The notes beneath the pieces were generated by a model. It was given only the letters and a program-made list of their open reading frames with translations, ran no database searches and was not told the origin of the DNA. A stretch of 64,000 bases of DNA from contig CAUYUJ010018640.1 in assembly GCA_963575745.1 (NCBI GenBank), forward strand, positions 124,001-188,000, given 5' to 3'. Position 1 is the stretch's first letter. Every line of letters starts with the position of its first letter. The DNA is from Prorocentrum cordatum. Taxonomy: Eukaryota > Sar > Dinophyceae > Prorocentrales > Prorocentraceae. This document shows positions 1 to 11,039 of the stretch, in pieces. The translations under genes were made by a program, and so were the position numbers.

Positions 1-109
1 AGAAGGTGGAGATGGCCCTGATACTGGCGGCGATGATGACGACGACGATCACGCACTACAAACAGCATTGCCCCAGTGCGACCCTACCTAGGAGTTGGGG
101 CCCTGAGGA

Positions 110-385
110 AAGCAGCATAAGTAGTAACGGTAAACGCCGTCCTCCTCCTTCTCCTCATCGTCGTAGTTGCCTTTGCTTTTGCTTGTTGTTGTTTGTGCTT
201 GGTTTTGATTTTGCTTTGCCTTCGCACATGCGCGCATGTTTTTGCATTCGCTCTCCGGGTGGGCTCTCTGATCGCACTGTTGCACACTGCCTTTGCTCTG
301 CCTTTTCTTTGCTTGTGATTTGCTTTGCTTTGCGTTGCTAGTGATTTGCTTTGCTGTTGCTGCTGTTGTTTTGCTTTTGCTTTGC
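110..385. repeat. TTTGC/CTTTG low-complexity tract
   Basis: Imperfect runs of TTTGC, CTTTG and TTGTTG with little other sequence. The same vocabulary in reverse complement (GCAAAG, AAAAGC) occurs at 63470-63590, so this tract belongs to the outer part of the inverted repeat family described at 761-884. No gene is seen here. Confidence 0.7.
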
Positions 386-655
386 TGCTATGCTATGCTA
401 TGCTATGCTAGTTATGATATGATGCACTAATGCTATGATATGCTATGTTATGCTATGCTTTGCTGCGCGATGCTATGCTACGCTAGGCTGCGCTGTGCTA
501 TGCTAGGCTATGGTGTGCTACGCTATGCTGCGCTATGCTATGCTACGCTGTGCTATGCTGCGCTACGCTATGCTATGCTATGATATGCTATGTTATGCTG
601 TGCCGTCCTGCGCTATGCTATGCTATGCTGGGCTATGCTATGATATGCTAAACTA
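386..655. repeat. TATGC pentanucleotide array
   Basis: About 270 bp of imperfect tandem TATGC/TACGC/TGTGC pentamers, with interruptions such as a TTATGATATGATG block near 411. The reverse-complement array (AGCAT) lies at 63592-63835. No coding content. Confidence 0.9.
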
Positions 656-757
656 AAGCTAAGCTAAAGCTAAGCTAAGCTACAGCTACGCGAAGCTAAG
701 ATGAAGCTAGCCTAAAGCTAAGCTAAGCTAAGCTGAGATGAGATACGCAAAGCTAGG
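656..757. repeat. AAGCT pentamer/hexamer array
   Basis: Tandem AAGCT/AAAGCT/TAAGC units directly follow the TATGC array and run up to the conserved repeat arm at 761. The units read as AGCTTAGCTT on the other strand. Confidence 0.85.
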
Positions 758-760
758 GTA

Positions 761-884
761 AGGGGGCGCAGATGAGGGAACCGCGGGGCGGGGGCCGGGG
801 GAACCGCCCGGGGCGGGGAACACTGCCCGGCCCCTTTGAGCTAAGAGAGCAAGAACCCTTCTAGGCAGAGCCTAGGTAGGGAAC
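761..884 (+). repeat. Left arm of a 62.5-kb-spaced inverted dispersed repeat
   Basis: This 124-bp block matches, in reverse complement, the sequence at 63364-63532. Shared in order are AGGGGGCGCA, a GGGGAACCGC-type block, CCGCCCGGGGCGG, CACTGCCCGGCCCCTTT, and an inner end with the 15-nt palindrome CTAGGCAGAGCCTAG (861-875) followed by GTAGGGAAC. The right copy carries an extra TTGC-rich insert. Homology stops abruptly after GGGAAC on the inner side. It is either a dispersed repeat present twice by chance or the terminal inverted repeat of something very large. Confidence 0.75.
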
Positions 885-2736
885 CAGGGGGGGGAGAAGA
901 GAGAGCAGAAGGCGAAGCAAGGGAGGATGCAGAGATGGATGGGGGATTTTGAGGAAAAGGCGCTCGGGGAGAGGGCCCCTGCCAAGCCGCGGCGACGGCC
1001 TAGACGGCCAAACGCGCCGTAAATCGAAGACCGCGACGTCGATCGCCATCCGCGCCGAGCCTGGCGTCGACGCTGCGCGGCGGCAGCTGGGCGGCGAGAC
1101 GGCCGTCCTTCCGGAGGCGGCGAGAGTGGTGACACCCTACTGCAGCTTGCGATTAGTGTTTCTTCCGGGATGGAGCTCTGGGTCCAGGTGGGGCTTCGGC
1201 GGAGGATTATTTTCCAATTCCCAATTCTGGCGGTTAGGGATAGCAGTGCCAAGGCCACGTTTTCTGATGTCGCCCACAACAAGGGGGCATACCAACATCC
1301 GATCAAACAGCTGACTGAACATCTGGCCTCCTTAGGGCTCCCTGAAATCCGATGGCGATCAGATGGGGGAGCGCGATTCAGGTTTCGATGACAGCCGTGG
1401 CGGCGGACGTCAGGGAGTTAGGCATTCGCGATTCGCACTGTTCCTGATCTTGCGCCGCGCGGGGGTTCACAGGCAGGAGGTCTACAGGAGTCAGCCGTCG
1501 ACATCATCAAAACGAGAATTCGGTGCCTGTGGCACTGCGCGGCGGAGTTGCACGGCGCCCCGCTTGAGGGGCGGTCTGCGCCCCCACCTTGGTGCGTTCA
1601 GTACGCTGCGCAATAATATCAAGGACAGCTGGCGGCAAACGCGGCCAAACTGGACGCGGGCGAACGCCCGCGGCGCTGAAGCCCCCTAGGCCTTTGACGC
1701 CGCGGGGCGAGAAGGTCCGCTCCAGCGAGGGGGGCGCTAAGATGAAACCCCTGGGCGGACGAGAGACCAAAATGGGGGGAAGGTATTATGGCGGGGTTGG
1801 TTGATAAATGCAACGAGCGCGCCATGGCCGCGCCTTCTGGTTGCCTCCGGAGCAGCGGCGCGAAAAGGATGAGCAAGGCTGACGCCTCCGACCCAGCGCC
1901 CTCTAGGTCACGCGTCGGGGCGCCTTGGAAAGTGGCGCCGTCGAGCTTGTCGGGGGCGCCCCAGGGCGCTGCGCCCCTGGCCAGGCCGCTATGGGCGCGG
2001 CCCGCTGCCTCAGATCGCGACCTCCCTCCTCCAGTTCGCGCCGGCGGAGGCCCACTTCCGATGGGAGTTTGCATTCGGAGGGGAAATAAGTTAAAAAGGC
2101 ATGGTTTTACTACGGGTTGCCCGGGGGGCCGACCAGCGCAGCGGGGAGAGATGGCGGCGAGGAATCGCAGCAGGGGGGGATTCAGAAAGCAACGGGGGCT
2201 GAAGGAGACGCGGGAGCAGCTGCGGCCGACGAAAGGAGGGGGGCGGTGAGAGTGCCAGCTCCCATTCACGAAGGCGACGCGCCTCGCGGCATTGCTGGGG
2301 CCAGGGCCCTGGGCGCGCGAGCTCCCGCGGGCGCGTCCGCCGAGAAAGCCGGAGATTGCCGAGGCGCCAGCTCTGGCACCGCGAACCCCACTAGGGCGCG
2401 GAAGGCGAAAGGCTGCGAGAGCGCCGCCCCCCGCGGCGCTGCTGGAAGCGGCCCCAGTGCTGCCGGCTCAAGCGCAGGACCAGCTGAGATCATAAAGACG
2501 GGGCGCGGCGAGAGCGCCGGCTCCCAAATCCGGGCAGGAACCGGCCAGTGAATCAACCCTGGCGCCGCTGAAACATCGGCGGCCGACGCCGAAATGGGGG
2601 GCGAGGAGCTGTTCCTAGGCTTCGTCGCCTTCGAAGCCGGAGAGGCAGAAAGACCGGCGTCGATTGGAGGCGGGATGAGAGGGGATGTCTTGCTCAGTTA
2701 GGCTTTGATGCAAATTGCCACAGTGAGGCGCTGCAG
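885..2736. other. GC-rich stretch without a recognisable gene
   Basis: Several overlapping open frames of 100-216 codons exist on both strands, but they are rich in Arg, Ala, Gly and Pro in every frame, as expected of random GC-rich DNA. I recognised no domain, no spliced-leader site and no repeat. A degraded 5' part of the copia element that follows could lie here, but I cannot support it. Confidence 0.6.
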
Positions 2737-3267
2737 GTGATGATGCAATTACGGGGCCAGGTGCATGTGAATGAGAATTTCTGCCAACTGGGGTCTGGTG
2801 CAACAGTACATCGCGTTGGATTATGCGCCGGTCTCGATGTGGACTTGCGCGCAGGGTGGGACTTCGATCGCCTTGACAACCGACGGCTTGCCTGGGGGCA
2901 TGCTGTTGCAGAGCAGCCGCGCTTGCTTATTGGGTCCTCGGGGCGCCGCGGGGGCTTCCAGACGAATCTTGCGCGCGCCAAGTTCGTTTGTGACCTGCGC
3001 GAACGCCGACGTCGTCATGGTAGGTTGTTTCTACGCGAGCTCGCGCGGCATGCATCCAGTTGGGCATTACCATGCGCGCGTAAAGTATTGCCCCTGCGCG
3101 GCGTAAGTACTACCCACATGGATCACTGCGCGGTTGGGGGATCCGTCAAGAAACCCACAGGGTGGATCAGCAATAGCGCGAACGAGCACCCAGGAGCTTC
3201 TGGGCGCAGAAGGCGGCCGTGCGAATCGTCGGTGCACATCTTCTTATCTACGAGAGGTCGCATGTAG
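2737..3267 (+). pseudogene. C5-methyltransferase-like domain of copia-1, degraded
   Basis: A 176-codon open frame whose pieces align by eye with the domain preceding integrase/RT in the copia element at 29.4-30.1 kb. It has a GWDFD segment followed by a LLIGS strand where motif IV (normally G/S-x-P-C) should lie, then GRLFLRELARHASSW (compare ALEHPASASSW in the other element), then DHC-x(2)-G...KKPTGWISNS (compare DQC...KKPTCIMSNS). The Cys of motif IV is not present, so it cannot be catalytic. What is seen is the shared spacing and the D-x-C/KKPT signature; the methyltransferase assignment is an inference from the better preserved copies. Confidence 0.55.
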
Positions 3268-3389
3268 AGCACCGGGAGGAATGAGGCAGGAGTCGAGGGA
3301 GGCAGGAAGACTAGTGCCACTGGAAGCGGGTGGGCCGCCTGTGGAGGAGGCGCCGCCTGGGCGAGATTGGTCTGAAGCGCGCGGCCGCG

Positions 3390-4300
3390 GCGTTTTTGGT
3401 TGACGACTGCGCTGGGGCCGTCTTGGGCCCCAAACTCGCGGTCGAAGCTGGGCGCCTAGAGGTGGAGTGCATGAGAAATTTGGGCGTCTATAGGAGGCCG
3501 CGAAGAGACGGGGGGGGAAGGTTGCAAACCAATGCCTGCGAGATGGCTGGGCATCAACGCGGGGGGCCACGTGGACATCCGAAGTCGGATTGTGGCGCAA
3601 TAGACGAAGCGCCGCTCCTCCATCGGAAGCGAACCAAAAGACATGCCGCAATTTGTGCAGCCACACCGCCTCTGGAAGCTGTTCGGATGATGGCGTCTTT
3701 GATGATGACTGGGCAATCGGGGATTGCCCGTGACAAGAAACGAGTTTTAGGCTTGTACGACATCAGCCGGGCACGCTTCCACAGCCCGGCTCTCAGACCA
3801 TTCTGCGCGTTCCCTCCCTTGGAAGATGATGGCATTCAAACGGGCATCGCAAAGCTGTCGATAGCGATGCGCCGCGCGCGCGACGCAGGCAAATGCCTCG
3901 ACGCCACGGAAGAAACATAGATGGTGGCTCTATGATTCAAGGTCGGAGCTCTCAATCCGTGCATATACTGCCATGATAACCGAGACGCATCGCGTGTGCA
4001 CCATGGGGCTGACGTCATCGTTCCGGCAGGGCGTGATGCGCACAAATGGTTCCTCGATGAGCTCGGCAAGCACGTGCTAACCAAGTATTGGGGCACTCTG
4101 GGGCCATGCGAAGACCCAGGAGACATGGACGAGATACGATGCCTGAACAGACTCATTCGCTACGTCAGGTTTCCTTTCGGGCGCGCCAGTTCGTCGAGTG
4201 GGAGCCGGACCCGAGGCACTCAGATATTATGATCGCATCCCTGGGTTTCGCCAAGGGAGTCAAAGTCGGCAGTCACTCCTGGAGTCGAACGAGCAGCTGG
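3390..4300 (+). pseudogene. Reverse transcriptase (copia type), stops and a frameshift
   Basis: The frame beginning near 3390 reads a region like copia RVT_2: an N-terminal segment ending MRNLGVYRR, then AATPPLEA (about 3656), YDISRARFHSPALRP (motif A region, D retained), KLSIAMRRARDA where copia RT has K-x-S-M-Y-G-T-R-D-A, then NPCIYCHDNRDASRVHHGAD (motif C, HGDD changed to HGAD, about 4000). In-frame stops lie at 3918-3920 and 3933-3935. Near 4160 the frame shifts by +2 and continues as VEWEPDPRHSDIMI, a typical connection to RNase H. One catalytic Asp of motif C is gone, so the enzyme is inactive. Confidence 0.75.
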
Positions 4301-4867
4301 GTCGGACGAGGCCTTGTTGAGCACGCAGGAGCGGGAGCTCTATCGTGGCAATGTCACGCGCTTCGCGTACCTTGCCCTGAAAGTGACCACGCTGGCTGCT
4401 TGAAGACACGGAAGTCCACGAGCTGCACCGTGGCGTTCTACGGGGAGCACATGGTGCGTGCTATTTCTACCACACAAGGGGCCATCGCCCTCTCGTCGGG
4501 CGAGAGCGAGTTTTACGCTGCAGTCAAGGGTGCCTCTGTGGGTCTGGGTACTGTTCAGATGTTGCTGGGCATGGTGGTCCACGTATCAAAACCTGCGCAG
4601 CTTTTAGTCGACGCTACAGCCGGAATTCGCCTTGCAAGCCGGAGTGGTGTCCGTAGAATCTGGCACATTCACACACCAGCGCTGCGGTTACAGCGCGCAG
4701 CCCATGATGGCAGAGTGATCATGGATAAGGCTCACGGGAAGGTGAACCCAGCGCGCGCTGGCACCAAACCCGCGGGCGCCAAGGCGATTCAAGGCATGTG
4801 GTCGCTCGCTGGATTCGTCGTTCTTGCTGGGGCCAGCAAGCGAGCCTTGAAAGCTATTTTGCACTAG
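4300..4867 (+). pseudogene. RNase H domain (copia type) of copia-1
   Basis: The frame starting before 4088 continues to a stop at 4867. It shows the copia RNase H order: TRKST (about 4408), TTQGAIALSSGESEFYAAVK (catalytic Glu), LLVDATAGIRLASR (catalytic Asp) and GVRRIWHIHT (compare the usual G-x-x-x-R-H-I). The acidic residues of the ALSSGESEF and VDAT motifs are kept, so this is the best preserved part of the element. A short tail with KAHGKVNPA corresponds to the usual N-x-A-D ending, with D lost. No LTR could be recognised downstream. Confidence 0.85.
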
Positions 4868-7435
4868 GCAGCGGTCATGGTACCTGCTTCTGGTTCGCAG
4901 CTTGGCCCGCATGTGCCCCGTGGGGTCAGGTCCACGGCGTTGCGAGGAAGCGGCGCTTGAGCCAGCTCCTCCCCCATGGGCGGCGGCGCAACGCCCCGGC
5001 AAGGCTACGGCGGCGCAGGCGCCCACCTCGGCACTTGCGCGCGGTGCTCTTCCGCCGCGAGACGCCGAGAAAGCAGGAGGAGTGCGCGAATATCCTGGTT
5101 CTCCCTTGGTCTGAGTCTGCAGCAGAGTAGCTCGGAACGCGTGCTCGGGGCGCATGCGGTGAGGGAGGGTTAGGAGCAGCAGCGTTTTGTAACTATGATG
5201 GATTAGTTGCGATTCGAGCGTTAGCATGAACGCTATCTGGTGTGTCGCGCATGGCGTGTCGACTCGCTGCAGCGACCGTTAACTCGCCATGCGTGCGCGC
5301 GCGATGAGCGGGGCATCGCGCGCGGCGTCGCTTGCCCATGCCTCCCGCCCCCCATCTATCCCGATCAGCGCCGCGCGCGCCGCGGCGTGCGTCCGCCGCC
5401 GCGCGAGCGGAGCTACCTAGCGACACTTCCGCGCGCCATGTGAACCACGCGGAACGATCCGCCATGCCACGCGGCGGTTCGTCGCGCGCGCGCGCACCTT
5501 GCAGTAGCGCTGACGAGAGACGCGCTGATCACGTGCCGATCGACCATGCACTCGCAGCCGCGCAGCGAGACAGGGGCGCGCCGCCATCCGCCGCGCCCGC
5601 GCGGCTGGCCCCCCCCCCCCCCCCCCCCCCTCCGTTGCCGCGGGCGGCGCGGGCGCGGCCGCGCCGCGGGCGCAGCGGCGCCCCTGCTCCGCGCGACCCG
5701 CCATGGCCGCGCGCGCCGGCAAGGCCCATCGGATAGGGGTGTCGCGGGCACGCCTGCCGCGCGCGTCGCAGGCTGCGCGCGCTGCCATGCTAGAGGCGGG
5801 CAAGCGTGGAGACCCGGATGAATTGCACGGCGCGCCCCGGAGGACCGAGGCGCGCAAATCCCGCGATGCCGCGTCGCAGACGCACGTGCACCATCTACGG
5901 CGCACTCCGCCAGCATGTCCAGTTGCCGGATGATCTGACAATGGGGGCGCGCGCGCCCGTTGCCCGTCTCGGGCTTCGGGCCGAATCGGCGGCTGCTGGA
6001 GCGCGCGCTCGGGGGGTCCGAACCCCGCCGCCTCGAGCTGATCTAGCATGCCGACGAGGCGATTCCAGGGGGCAACCTGGCCCGCGAGCGCGCAGGGAAA
6101 ACGCGGGCGCTGCGCGGGTCGGCGCAGGAGTTCGGCCCGGCAGCTCCCGCGAGCGAGGGCCGCGTGGGATCGACGCCTTCGCCGGCCCCGTGCCCAGCGC
6201 ATCTCAGTTGCGAAGGCGCATGCGGCGGCGTCGTCGTCGACCCAGTGGCAGCGCAGGACGCGTGCTTCCAGCGCGCTTCTCTGAGAACCGCAGCGATTGG
6301 CGAGCTGGATAATGGGCCTGCGTGCGCGCGCAAAGATTATGGATCTATTATGGCCGTCATCTGGCGGCCGCGACTTGTCGACTGCTTGCGTCGAGCCGCT
6401 CGGCGAGCTCACCCTTTTCGACCTGGGCGCATTCATCCATCGTCGCTTGCGCGGTCGCGCCCGAACTGGCCCGACTGGCACCGCTGGCTCGCGCCAGCGA
6501 TTCCGCCGAGTCCACGCGAGCGGAAGCGATGGCTTGCAGCCGCGTTTCAAGTCGCACGCGAGCCAGCTGTGTCGCAGGGGTGGTGAGGGGGGGGCGCGGG
6601 GCGGCGCGGGGGCGGGGGCGGGGTTGGATGGGCGCGCGTGCGACGCGTGCGATGGGGTTTTGGGGCGTCGGGGTCGCGGGCGCTGCTCCCCGCCGAGATT
6701 GGGCCCGCGCGCTGGGTTCACAAGTTCGGGCGACCGCGGGCGACCGATGAACTTGCCGCGCGCGCTGCGTGGCTGCAAAGTGCAGAGGCCAATCTGCAAT
6801 AAAGCCGTGCCTGCTGTGCGCTCACGTCTTCCATCTGGAGCAGGTCCGCGGCATCGTCGCTGCTGACTAGACTGGGCTAGCAGTGCACGTTGCAGAGCCC
6901 GACTCCACCTGCTGCCCATGGTTGCGCGGCACCTCAGAGGCGCGCGGCGCTTCCCATGCAAGTATCAGTGGGGTGGGCTCCAGAAGCGGCTCGGGTGGAC
7001 GTGGGGCGTCGGCCTGGTGTGCCCGCTCACATTGGCCCCGCCGCCACGCGCGCTCTGCGTCGACGTGGTGCGCGCGTTCTTTGTGACGGGGGCGTTCAAC
7101 TGCCGCGTGGGGTGCCTCGCGTGACGCTTGGGCGCCAGTCATGGCGTCGCCCGCGCGGCCCCGGATGCGCGCGCGAGGTCGCGCGAGCGGCCCGGAGCAA
7201 GATCGGCGAGGACGTGTTACCACGAAGCGCGCGACGTCTGCTTGGACTGCTGGGCACCTCCTGCGCTCTGCCTCCGAGGGTTTGCGCGCGCTGCCCGTGT
7301 GCCGACGGTCTTGCCGACGCGTCGCCCTCATATGGGAGGTTTGGCGTTATGCGCCGCCACCCGCTATGGCGACAGCCCAGTCGCAGCTTTGGCAGTCGCG
7401 CCACTCGTGCGCATTGCCATGTGCATGCGCGTGCG
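4868..7435. other. GC-rich region without a supported gene
   Basis: Long open frames overlap on both strands (the longest is 514 codons on the minus strand, 5417-6961), but composition is Arg/Ala/Pro-rich in all of them and none shows a domain. A short minus-strand stretch (about 6357-6560) has an Ala/Glu/Gln pattern resembling a coiled coil and might be an exon remnant. A run of 22 consecutive C lies at 5609-5630. No promoter or RNA gene was recognised. Confidence 0.5.
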
Positions 7436-7479
7436 TTCGTGTGTCAATACTACATGTTTATGCGTGTGCGGCTTGGGTA

Positions 7480-7545
7480 TATATGTATATATAATACAAA
7501 CATACTTACATACATACATACATAAGACGCACGTATATATGCTCA
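7480..7545. repeat. TA/ATAC microsatellite
   Basis: TATATGTATATATAAT followed by ACATACATAC repeats. A related ATGT array lies at 8600-8640, about 1.1 kb downstream, so the two flank the transposase-like fragment. Confidence 0.85.
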
Positions 7546-7732
7546 TGACTACGTATACGCGGATGACCCGCCCACCCCGTGCCCTCTGAACAGACGTCAT
7601 CCGAACCCGTGAAATTCATGGGGGCGTTCGGACGCCATTCGTTCGCGATGCTTCAGGTTTGCGAACGAGTGGGGCGCCCACCGTGACTGCTCGTGTCGCC
7701 CCGAGGGCAGGGCGCGCGGAGTCGCGTGCTAT

Positions 7733-8420
7733 ATGTCTAGCCTCGAGCAGCGCGTGCGCGCCGATGCTAAGTTTGCGAAGCACGCGGCGCGCGTCGAGGC
7801 CTTGCGCCGCCTCGTCGGGACAATCCAGCGTGCGGGGCGGCCGCGCATAGTCGACGGTTCATGTTTGCAGCGCATTGTAGGCGCGTGCCTGAAGGCTTAC
7901 AAAGCATTGCATGGTGAACAGGAAATGACAATCAAGTCGCATTACCTCCACCACATTGCGCCCCAGCTCGGGCGGTGGTCGGGCTAGTGCCACCCGAACT
8001 GTTTCGTGCTCGAACGTAAGGCAAGAGCGCGAAGGCCATAGCTAAGGAGGCCCACAACGTGAGGCATGGCAGGTCCTTATCGTGGGACGCTGGCCTCTTG
8101 TCCAGGATGCAACTGGCAGTCGCATCCACCGCCTTTCATCCGACATGGGGCAATTCCGGACTGAGCCTGGGCTGCAGAAGCATTGTGCAGTGCCCACAGC
8201 CTTGCGGGCGCAGCTCGAGCTCATGTCTGGTGCGGCCGACTTCCCGACGGCCCATGTTGCGCGGATCAACGAGTGGGAGCGCGTCTCAAAAGGTGACGCC
8301 GTCGTCGTTGTCCTGGGCAACGGCGATCACATTGCGGGCGCGGCCGCGCGCCGCGTCGCGGCGACCTGTTTCGGCGCCAAGTCGTTCCCGGGGCTGTCGG
8401 GCGCGCTCAAGTGCAAGTCG
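7733..8420 (+). pseudogene. Fragment of an unidentified transposase-like gene
   Basis: The first frame (7733-7987) has a leucine-rich start, then SHYLHHIAPQLGRWSG. After an in-frame TAG it continues CFVLERKARA, shifts frame, and reads KAIAKEAHNV. From 8082 a second frame reads ELMSGAADFPTAHVARINEW and GDAVVVVLGNGDHI. A hydrophobic strand-rich segment, then F-x-x-ERK and K-x-x-A-N, resembles large uncharacterised transposase-like proteins common in dinoflagellate genomes (from memory of the pattern only). At least one stop and one frameshift break it. It could equally be a fragment of a host multigene family; I cannot name a function. Confidence 0.35.
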
Positions 8421-8597
8421 CGTCCGCGCGCGCGATGCAGCTCCCGCGTGCGCTGCGGCGTGGGCGCGTGGATTGAGCGCGCGCGAACTTGGTCTGAGTC
8501 GGCGGGGTCTGCGCGCATTCTGCGCCCAGCTCATGTTGATCTTGCTTGGCCGGTTGAGCGCAGTTCAACCCTCGCATGCCGTTCGCGGCGTGCGCCG

Positions 8598-8642
8598 CGA
8601 TTCGGCTATGCATGTATGTATGTATGTATGTATATATACCTA
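8598..8642. repeat. ATGT tetranucleotide microsatellite
   Basis: GCATGTATGTATGTATGT repeats passing into TATATATACC, followed by unique sequence to 8690. Confidence 0.9.
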
Positions 8643-8692
8643 TACGACCACCATTCGGGTGATAAGGAGGTTTTGGGGGGGAACCAACGTCT

Positions 8693-8905
8693 CACTCGAT
8701 CGGTCGGACTATCGATCTCAGTATCGATCTCACCATCGGTCTCGCTCGATCGATCTCACTCGATCGATCTCACAATCGATCTCACTCGATCTATCTCATT
8801 CGATCGATCTCACAATTGATCCCACAATCGATCTCACAATCGATCACACAATCGATCTCACATCCGGTCTCAATATCGATCTCACTATCGATATCACAAT
8901 CGCTC
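8693..8905. repeat. ATCGATCTCACT-type satellite
   Basis: About 210 bp of imperfect 8- to 16-bp units built from CGATCTCACTCGAT and CACAATCGATCTCACA, rich in the palindrome ATCGAT. Read as protein it gives Asp-Leu-Thr-Ile-Asp repeats, which is a by-product. It passes directly into the CAT array. Confidence 0.9.
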
Positions 8906-9643
8906 TCGCAAACAACATCATCATCATAAATCATCACCAGCACCAACATCATCAACAACATCATCACCAACATCGTCATCATCATGAGGGCACCGTCATC
9001 ATCATCACCATAGACGTCATCATCAACGTCAGCATCATCATCGGGACCACATCATCATCATCTCATCACCAACATCATCATCATCACCATCATCATCGGG
9101 ACACAGTCATCGTCATCATCATCAGCAGCATCATCAGAATCATCATCATAATCGGGACACCATCATGATCACAATCCGGGACACCATCGTCATCATGATC
9201 ATCGCATCATCATCGACATCATCATCATCAACAACACCATCATCATCATCATTGGGGCACCATCATCCTCATGAGCAACATCATCATCAACATCGTCATT
9301 GTCATAATTATCATCATCGGGACTCCATCAGCATCACTATCATCATCTTTACCACCATCTTCCATCATCATCATCATCAGCATCATCATCGGGACACCAA
9401 AATCATCAACATCATCATCAGCATCATTATCGCCGGGACACCATTTCCATCAACAGCACCATCACCAACATCATCGGAATCATCATCACCATCATCATCA
9501 TCATCGGGCCACCATCATCGTCATCATCAACATAATCAGCATTATCATCATCATCATCATCATCGGGACACTATCATCATCATCGACACCATCATCAATA
9601 TCATCATCATCATCATCTTCATGGGGACACCATCATCACCATC

Positions 9644-9690
<47 letters not shown>

Positions 9691-9705
9691 TCATCATCAT
9701 CCTCG
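8906..9705. repeat. CAT/ATC trinucleotide array with GGGACACCATC spacers
   Basis: About 800 bp of (CAT)n interrupted at irregular intervals by CGGGACACCATCATC-type units, ending in a pure (CAT) stretch near 9640-9700. Both strands stay open in several frames (poly-His/Ile or poly-Met/Asp), so long open frames here mean nothing. Confidence 0.95.
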
Positions 9706-9795
9706 CGGGACACCGCGGGACACCGGCGGGACACCGCGGGGCACCGCGGGACACCGCGGGACACCGCGGGACACCGCGGGACACCGGCGGGACAC
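9706..9795. repeat. GGGACACCGC decamer array
   Basis: Eight or nine tandem copies of GGGACACCGC or GGGACACCGGC. The GGGACACC core is the same as the spacer inside the preceding CAT array, so this array probably grew from it. Confidence 0.9.
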
Positions 9796-9942
9796 CGCGG
9801 GGCCCTGGCCGCCCGGAAGGCAATCATTTGGTCCGGCCGCGCCTCAGCCACACGGGGCACCAGCGGGACACCGGCGGGGCACCGCGGGGCCCCGGCCGCC
9901 CGGAAGGGAATCATTTGGTCCGGCCGCGCCTCAGCCACAGGA
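9790..9942. repeat. Tandem duplication, unit about 89 bp
   Basis: A unit beginning CACCGCGGGGCCC, passing through GGCCGCCCGGAAGG and AATCATTTGGTCCGGCCGCG and ending TCAGCCAC occurs at about 9797-9853 and again at about 9886-9940, with one or two substitutions. The spacer between them is more GGGACACC repeat. Confidence 0.85.
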
Positions 9943-10530
9943 GACTTTCTCTCGCCCGCCCACGCAGCTTCGCCTCGCACGCACGGCACGCACGAACACG
10001 AAACCGAAATCGATTTCCCGGTAGGTCGGCTCGCCGTTCCACTTCGATCTCACCCCCCAACCTCCGATATACGCAGCGAATGCTTCAGCTATCGTTGCGT
10101 GTCTGGCCGTTCCGATATTGCTTCGCCCGCCCCCTCCCCTTGGCCCGCCCGCCCCTCCTAGCCCCCCTCGCCCATCCTCTCCGCTACCTAGTCTAAGGAG
10201 GCTCAGACTCGGTCGAACGAGCGCGGCTGCACGCAGCCCCCCCCCGGCTCCGCCGCCCCCCCCCCCCCCCCGCTGCCCCAGGTGCGAGCGGATTCGGATT
10301 GCTGCGGCGCGCCGCGCCCATTCGCGACTGCGGTCGACGGCGGCGCTGCGGGCGAAGGCGGAGATGGGGCGGGGGGTGCGCGCAGGCGGGGGGGGGGGCG
10401 ACGGGATCGCGCGCGGCGGTTGCAGCGGCGCGCCTCTGTTGGGCGCCTAGTTGCGTGGGCCCGCCCGTCGCGAGCGTTTAATCGCAAGGGGTTTCGGATG
10501 CGCGCTTGATGTATGCGCGGCGTCAAGCGC
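9943..10530. other. GC-rich stretch, no gene recognised
   Basis: Contains C homopolymers (the longest near 10255-10271) and G-rich patches. No domain, RNA gene or ordered repeat was recognised. Confidence 0.6.
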
Positions 10531-10534
10531 GGTT

Positions 10535-11025
10535 AAGCTCGAGTGCCAGTTAGTCTGGGTATAAGAGGGCGCGGGCACGATTTGGCCCAGGAGTGCGCAA
10601 GTCAGTGCGTGGGCGAGTCTGAGAGATATTGGTCTGGGCGTGGGTAAGTCTGGGCGTGAGTGGGTCCGAGTGTGAGTCTACTGAGTGCGAGTCCTAGTCT
10701 GAATGTGTCTGGTTACTAGTGGGTCTGACTACGAGTGGATGGGCGGGTCTGCGTGTAGTAATTCTGGGCGCGTGTTAGCCTGCATGCTAGCGAGTCTGAG
10801 TATGCGCATGATGAGTCGGAGTCTGGGTCTCGGAGGGTCTGCACGCGAGTGAGTCTGACTGCGGTTGAGTCTGAGTGCGGGTGAGTTTAGGTGCGGGTGA
10901 GTTTGAGTGTTTGTAAATCTGTCTGAGTACGAGTGAGCCGGGGCACGAGCGCGATGAGCGCAAGTCGGGGCATTACCGGGCATGAGTGAGTCTGGGCGCG
11001 AGTGCGTTTGAGCGCGCGCGAATCT
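10535..11025. repeat. GTGAGTCTGGGCG minisatellite
   Basis: About 490 bp of degenerate units of roughly 12-20 bp built on GTGAGTCTGGGCGCGAGT, GTGGGTCTGA and similar. Units are strongly diverged, so the array is old. The plus strand is G/T-rich and the complement C/A-rich throughout. Confidence 0.85.
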
Positions 11026-11039
11026 GATGCGTCGCCGCT

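Larger units (their letters stand above)
2737..4867 (+). mobile_element. Ty1/copia-type retrotransposon remnant (copia-1)
   Basis: Three domains in the order expected for a dinoflagellate copia-like pol are readable: a methyltransferase-like domain (2737-3267), reverse transcriptase (about 3390-4290) and RNase H (about 4400-4840). At least two stops and one frameshift are present. Gag, protease and LTRs were not found, and only about 120 bp separate the methyltransferase-like part from RT, too little for an integrase. Either integrase was deleted or this subfamily lacks it. The element is dead and clearly older than the copia element at 25.3 kb. Confidence 0.75.

Noticed and set aside
386-655. 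TATGC array as an autonomous structural element
   Set aside because: A simple pentamer satellite; its meaning lies only in being paired with the inverted copy at the other end.
5417-6961. 514-codon minus-strand open frame
   Set aside because: Composition is Arg/Ala/Pro throughout and other frames are equally open; no domain, start context or homology by eye. Expected in GC-rich DNA.
8906-9705. His/Ile-rich and Met/Asp-rich frames through the CAT array
   Set aside because: Trinucleotide repeat by-product on both strands.
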